A stretch of DNA of 8,432 nt from a bacterium (lineage in GTDB: Bacteria; Patescibacteriota; Minisyncoccia; Phycocordibacterales; SBAW01), in contig JAUSIO010000015.1 of NCBI GenBank assembly GCA_030647845.1, forward strand, positions 1 through 8,432, written 5' to 3'. A program made the translations under genes and the position numbers. Positions 5,519 to 8,432 of this stretch are shown here, one piece after another; position 1 is the stretch's first letter; every line of letters starts with the position of its first letter. The notes under the pieces are model-generated. The model saw nothing but the letters and a program-made list of their open reading frames with translations, made no database searches and was not told where the DNA came from.

Positions 5519-5548
5519 GGAAAAGAAAACGCGGCTGGGTTTGCCGCG
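5519..5548 (-). terminator. Terminator of the 159-aa gene
   Basis: Minus-strand stem CGCGGC (5543-5548) and GCCGCG (5530-5535) with a 7-nt loop, then TTTTCTTTTCC. It lies 6 nt after the stop codon at 5555-5557, so it ends the transcript of that gene, and perhaps tuf-rpsJ read-through. Confidence 0.85.
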
Positions 5549-5554
5549 CTGTGG

Positions 5555-6034
5555 TTACTCGACCAAGGTTGTGCCCCACGGAAGCCCTGCGCGCGATTCG
5601 TGCAGAGCACCTAACCGCTCGACTGCTTCGACCAGTGGGCTGGGTGCCTCGGATACCGAAATCGATTCGACCGGAGTCGGCGAGTTGAGCTCGGCAAGCT
5701 CTAATGCCGACTCGATGAGAAGCGGATTGTCGCCGGCGGAGTCGTAGTCGCCTTCATCATGCAATGCCTGTCCAGTGTAACTGGCAAGAGCCCACGCACG
5801 CGGGATATCCAAAACCGCACAGAGATCGCCGAGGAACATCATGCGCTCGTTCTGGGCCTCGATATCCTCCTCCGGCTGGAAGTCGAACAGCTCGACCGGA
5901 TTCTCGATCGCGACGAGGCGTATGACCTGCGATTGCCACTCCTTGTCCTGCGAACCCTTGAAATCGGCGATAAACGCCGCATGCCCGATCTCGATATCAA
6001 GTCGTGCCTTGATTTCTTTTGGATCAATCTCCAT
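5555..6034 (-). CDS. Hypothetical acidic protein, 159 aa
   Basis: Family not recognised. The protein is strongly acidic with no signal peptide or membrane segment. Residues 1-60 look like an ordered alpha/beta part (MEIDPKEIKARLDIEIGHAA, then QSQVIRLVAIENPVELFDF). Residues about 60-95 are helical (NERMMFLGDLCAVLDIPRAW). The last 60 residues are rich in Ser, Pro, Glu and Leu and may be partly disordered. The ATG at 6032-6034 is well supported by GGGAGGG 6 nt upstream. An extended -10 promoter lies just after rpsJ, and a strong terminator follows the stop, so it can be a single-gene unit. It is inserted where rplC normally follows rpsJ. Its GC-rich codon choice differs from the AT-rich genes immediately downstream. 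Confidence 0.8.
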   Translation of the reverse strand: MEIDPKEIKARLDIEIGHAAFIADFKGSQDKEWQSQVIRLVAIENPVELFDFQPEEDIEAQNERMMFLGDLCAVLDIPRAWALASYTGQALHDEGDYDSAGDNPLLIESALELAELNSPTPVESISVSEAPSPLVEAVERLGALHESRAGLPWGTTLVE

Positions 6035-6088
6035 TAGGTCCCTCCCACCAGATTAGAACTGAGGTGTGCAGCCCATACATCCTCCTGC

Positions 6089-6097
6089 ACTATAGCA
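6089..6097 (-). promoter_or_regulatory. Extended -10 promoter of the 159-aa gene
   Basis: The minus strand reads TGC-TATAGT, an extended -10 box, starting 12 nt after the rpsJ stop. No matching -35 is visible at 17 bp. The surrounding sequence TTTTGTGCTATAGTG closely resembles TTTTGTGCTCTAGTG in the rplC promoter region. Confidence 0.45.
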
Positions 6098-6109
6098 CAA
6101 AAATTCCAC

Positions 6110-6523
6110 TTACACCATTTTTACCTCAATCGTCACGCCCGAAGGGAGCGAGAGGTTGGTGAGCGCCTCTATGACCTTTGGAGACGGGTCGATGATGTCG
6201 ATGATGCGTTTGTGCACGCGCATCTCAAACTGCTCGCGTGCATCTTTGTAGATAAACGTAGAGCGGTTTACGGTATATTTTTTGATTTCAGTCGGCAAGG
6301 GTATCGGGCCGGCAACTTTTGCGTCGTAGCGCAGTGCCGTGTCGAGTATCTGCTTCACTGAAGCATCGAGCACTTTGTGTTCATATGCACGCACCTTAAT
6401 ACGCAGGCGCTGTACGGCAACTGGTGCCGCAGCTTTTCCCCGACGCTTCGGTCGGGGCCCCGACCCTACGGCGTCGGGGTTAGCTTGTTTGCTTGCTATT
6501 CTTGCTTTCGTTGCTTCAGCCAT
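6110..6523 (-). CDS. rpsJ: 30S ribosomal protein S10 (uS10) with N-terminal extension
   Basis: Small-subunit head protein, NusE in transcription antitermination. The conserved core begins near residue 37 (VQRLRIKVRAYEHKVLDASV) and includes GPIPLPTEIKKYTVNRS, YKDAREQFEMRVHKRIIDI and the closing GVTIEVKMV. Total length is 137 aa against about 103 in E. coli. The extra 35 N-terminal residues are basic; residues 15-29 (NPDAVGSGPRPKRRG) are encoded by a palindromic repeat element also found in rpsC. I chose the ATG at 6521-6523; an in-frame TTG two codons earlier is possible. No ATG or GTG lies between the element and the core, so the extension is probably translated. It follows tuf by 9 nt and lacks a Shine-Dalgarno sequence, so it is likely coupled to tuf. 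Confidence 0.95.
   Translation of the reverse strand: MAEATKARIASKQANPDAVGSGPRPKRRGKAAAPVAVQRLRIKVRAYEHKVLDASVKQILDTALRYDAKVAGPIPLPTEIKKYTVNRSTFIYKDAREQFEMRVHKRIIDIIDPSPKVIEALTNLSLPSGVTIEVKMV
6438..6479. repeat. In-frame double-hairpin palindromic element inside rpsJ
   Basis: On the plus strand CCCCGAC (6438-6444), loop GCTTCG, GTCGGGG (6451-6457), then CCCCGAC (6458-6464), 8-nt loop, GTCGGGG (6473-6479): two perfect 7-bp hairpins in tandem, 42 nt. It has the same layout as the 39-nt copy in rpsC (335-373). The length difference is confined to the second loop and is exactly 3 nt. It sits in the non-conserved N-terminal extension of S10. Confidence 0.88.
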
Positions 6524-6532
6524 TCTCAATTT

Positions 6533-7732
6533 TTACGCGACGATCTTGGTTACGACACCGGCGCCGACAGTTTTACCGCCCTCGCGTACCGCAAAGCGCT
6601 GCTTTTCTTCGAGCGCAACGGGTGCAACGAGTTTGACCTTAAAGGTGGTAGTGTCTCCCGGCATCACCATCTCGGTGCCCTCGGCAAGCGTTACCTCGCC
6701 AGTGACGTCGGTCGTGCGGATGTAAAACTGCGGCTTGTAGCCGGTAAAGAACGGTGTGTGGCGGCCACCTTCTTCCTTGGTCAAGATGTAGACCTCTCCT
6801 TCAAACTCAGTGTGCGGCGTCACAGAGCCAGGCTTTGCCAGCACTTGTCCACGGTGGATATCCTCCTTTTTTGTACCACGCAAAAGGATGCCAGCGTTGT
6901 CGCCTGCCATGCCGGCATCGAGCTGCTTGTTGAACATCTCAATGCCAGTGATGGTGGTCTTTGTCGTGGGTTCGAGGCCAACGACCTCGACTTCCTCACC
7001 AACTTTGACCTGCCCGCGCTCGATGCGGCCCGTAACCACCGTGCCGCGCCCTTCAATCGAGAAGATGTCTTCAATCGGCATCAAAAACGGCTTATCTACC
7101 TCGCGCACGGGAAGCGGAATATAGGTATCGAGCGTATTAATAAGCTCCATCACTTTTTGCGACCACTCGTTTTTTAGATCACTACTTTCCAAGGCCTTGA
7201 GCCCCGAGCCGCGGATAACCGGAGCATTTTTGCCGTCAAAACCCTGTTTGGTCAAAAGCTCGCGCACCTCCTCCTCGACCAAGTCGACGAGGTCCTTGTC
7301 GTCTACCATATCTACTTTGTTGAGAAAAACGACAACTTTCGGCACGCCAACTTGTTTGGCAAGCAAGATGTGCTCGCGCGTTTGTGGCATCACGCCGTCG
7401 GTTGCGGCAACTACCAACACTGCACCGTCCATCTGTGCGGCGCCCGTGATCATGTTTTTGATATAATCGGCGTGACCCGGCGCGTCGATGTGCGCGTAAT
7501 GCCGGTTGGGCGTCCAATACTCGCTGTGGTGGAGCGCAATCGTAATACCGCGCGCCTTTTCCTCTGGTGCGTTGTCGATACCCTCGACGCCTTCGACGCG
7601 AGCGCCGTAGCCCTCGCTCTTTGCCATGTCGAGCGTGTGGAGAATCGAGGCGGTCAAGGTCGTCTTGCCGTGGTCAACGTGCCCAATGGTGCCGACATTG
7701 ATGTGTGGCTTCTGTCTATCAAATGTTGCCAT
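6533..7732 (-). CDS. tuf: Elongation factor Tu
   Basis: GTPase that delivers aminoacyl-tRNA to the ribosome. The protein is 399 aa, full length. G-domain motifs: P-loop GHVDHGKT (17-24), switch I RGITI (61-65), DAPGH (83-87) with the catalytic His87, NKVD (138-141) and SGLK (176-179) in place of the usual SALK. Domains II and III follow, with GTVVTGRIERG, DAGMAGDNAGILLRG, RGQVLAKPGS and the C-terminus FAVREGGKTVGAGVVTKIVA. I chose the ATG at 7730-7732 (MATFDRQKPHINVGT); an upstream non-ATG extension is not family-like. The leader is AT-rich and lacks a Shine-Dalgarno sequence. No rpsL, rpsG or fusA precedes it as in the str operon; instead a surface-protein gene lies upstream. Confidence 0.98.
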   Translation of the reverse strand: MATFDRQKPHINVGTIGHVDHGKTTLTASILHTLDMAKSEGYGARVEGVEGIDNAPEEKARGITIALHHSEYWTPNRHYAHIDAPGHADYIKNMITGAAQMDGAVLVVAATDGVMPQTREHILLAKQVGVPKVVVFLNKVDMVDDKDLVDLVEEEVRELLTKQGFDGKNAPVIRGSGLKALESSDLKNEWSQKVMELINTLDTYIPLPVREVDKPFLMPIEDIFSIEGRGTVVTGRIERGQVKVGEEVEVVGLEPTTKTTITGIEMFNKQLDAGMAGDNAGILLRGTKKEDIHRGQVLAKPGSVTPHTEFEGEVYILTKEEGGRHTPFFTGYKPQFYIRTTDVTGEVTLAEGTEMVMPGDTTTFKVKLVAPVALEEKQRFAVREGGKTVGAGVVTKIVA

Positions 7733-7782
7733 AAATAATTTACAACTAATAACTACCAATTAATAATGAATGTAAACACAAG

Positions 7783-7801
7783 AAAACACGCCTTACTGCG
7801 T
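7783..7801 (-). promoter_or_regulatory. tuf leader hairpin with AAGGCGTGTTTT motif
   Basis: A weak minus-strand hairpin ACGC (7798-7801), loop AGTAAG, GCGT (7788-7791) is followed by GTTTTC, at the predicted 5' end of the tuf mRNA. The 12-mer 7783-7794 fits AAGGCG-Y-R-TTTT, as in the rplC and rpsS leaders. The stem is only 4 bp, so the structure is less sure than the shared sequence. Confidence 0.4.
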
Positions 7802-7808
7802 TGCATCC

Positions 7809-7837
7809 ATACTAGCGCAGGAAAGAAAAATATGCAA
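7809..7837 (-). promoter_or_regulatory. Promoter for tuf-rpsJ
   Basis: Minus-strand -35 TTGCAT (7832-7837), 17-bp spacer, -10 TAGTAT (7809-7814). The leader would be about 70 nt. It has the same -35 and spacing as the rplC promoter and the same -10 as the rpsS promoter. Confidence 0.6.
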
Positions 7838-7857
7838 CCTGCCTACCGGCAGGCAGG
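7838..7857 (-). terminator. CCTGCC..GGCAGG palindrome, probable terminator of the surface-protein gene
   Basis: Minus-strand stem CCTGCCT (7851-7857) and AGGCAGG (7838-7844) with a 6-nt loop, starting 5 nt after the stop of the upstream gene. The T-rich tail (TTGCATATTTTTC) is interrupted, so termination may be weak; its first bases form the tuf -35. The arms match the palindrome inside rplV, so it may be a dispersed repeat that also acts as a terminator. Confidence 0.6.
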
Positions 7858-7862
7858 CTATT

Positions 7863-8432
<570 letters not shown>

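Noticed and set aside
6377..7177. 266-aa plus-strand frame over tuf and rpsJ
   Set aside because: Antisense shadow of two strongly conserved genes, produced by GC-rich codon use.
7732..7759. Longer EF-Tu with nine extra N-terminal residues
   Set aside because: Non-ATG start; MATFDRQKPHINVGT fits the conserved EF-Tu N-terminus.

Overview
The window looks like a chromosomal segment of an ultra-small Candidate Phyla Radiation bacterium (Patescibacteria, most likely a parcubacterial lineage). This rests on three things: the divergent but intact ribosomal proteins and EF-Tu; a PaaX/Cas2-like regulator with a hydrophobic N-terminus, of a type common in Parcubacteria; and a Gly-rich protein with cysteine-paired Ig-like repeats. 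The lineage call is by recognition, not by search. TGA is used as a stop (rplW, the 109-aa gene), so there is no sign of UGA recoding.

Nearly everything reads on the minus strand, so the biological order is right to left. At the right edge is the 3' part of a secreted Gly-linker/Ig-like protein gene. Then come tuf and rpsJ (EF-Tu, S10), a three-gene accessory block (159-aa acidic protein, PaaX/Cas2-like regulator, 109-aa protein), then rplC-rplD-rplW-rplB (L3, L4, L23, L2). A small plus-strand gene with its own ribosome binding site and terminator follows, then rpsS-rplV-rpsC (S19, L22, partial S3). Gene order is the classical S10 operon, but it is broken at two points (S10/L3 and L2/S19).

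Each of the three resulting ribosomal units has a similar promoter (TTGCAT or TTGCGC, a 17-bp spacer, then TAGTAT or TAGAGT). Each also has a GC-rich leader hairpin ending in a shared motif, AAGGCG-Y-R-TTTT. In the rplC leader this hairpin looks like a terminator that competes with an alternative long hairpin, which suggests attenuation.

The most unusual signals are as follows. (1) A double-hairpin palindromic element sits in frame inside both rpsC and rpsJ, read in different frames. (2) A second palindrome family (CCTGCC..GGCAGG) lies inside rplV and upstream of tuf. (3) Two copies of a 34-bp dyad operator overlap -10 boxes around the PaaX/Cas2-like gene. (4) The 66-aa plus-strand protein is built from two diverged copies of one motif. 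(5) Strong Shine-Dalgarno sequences occur on accessory genes and are almost absent from the ribosomal genes.
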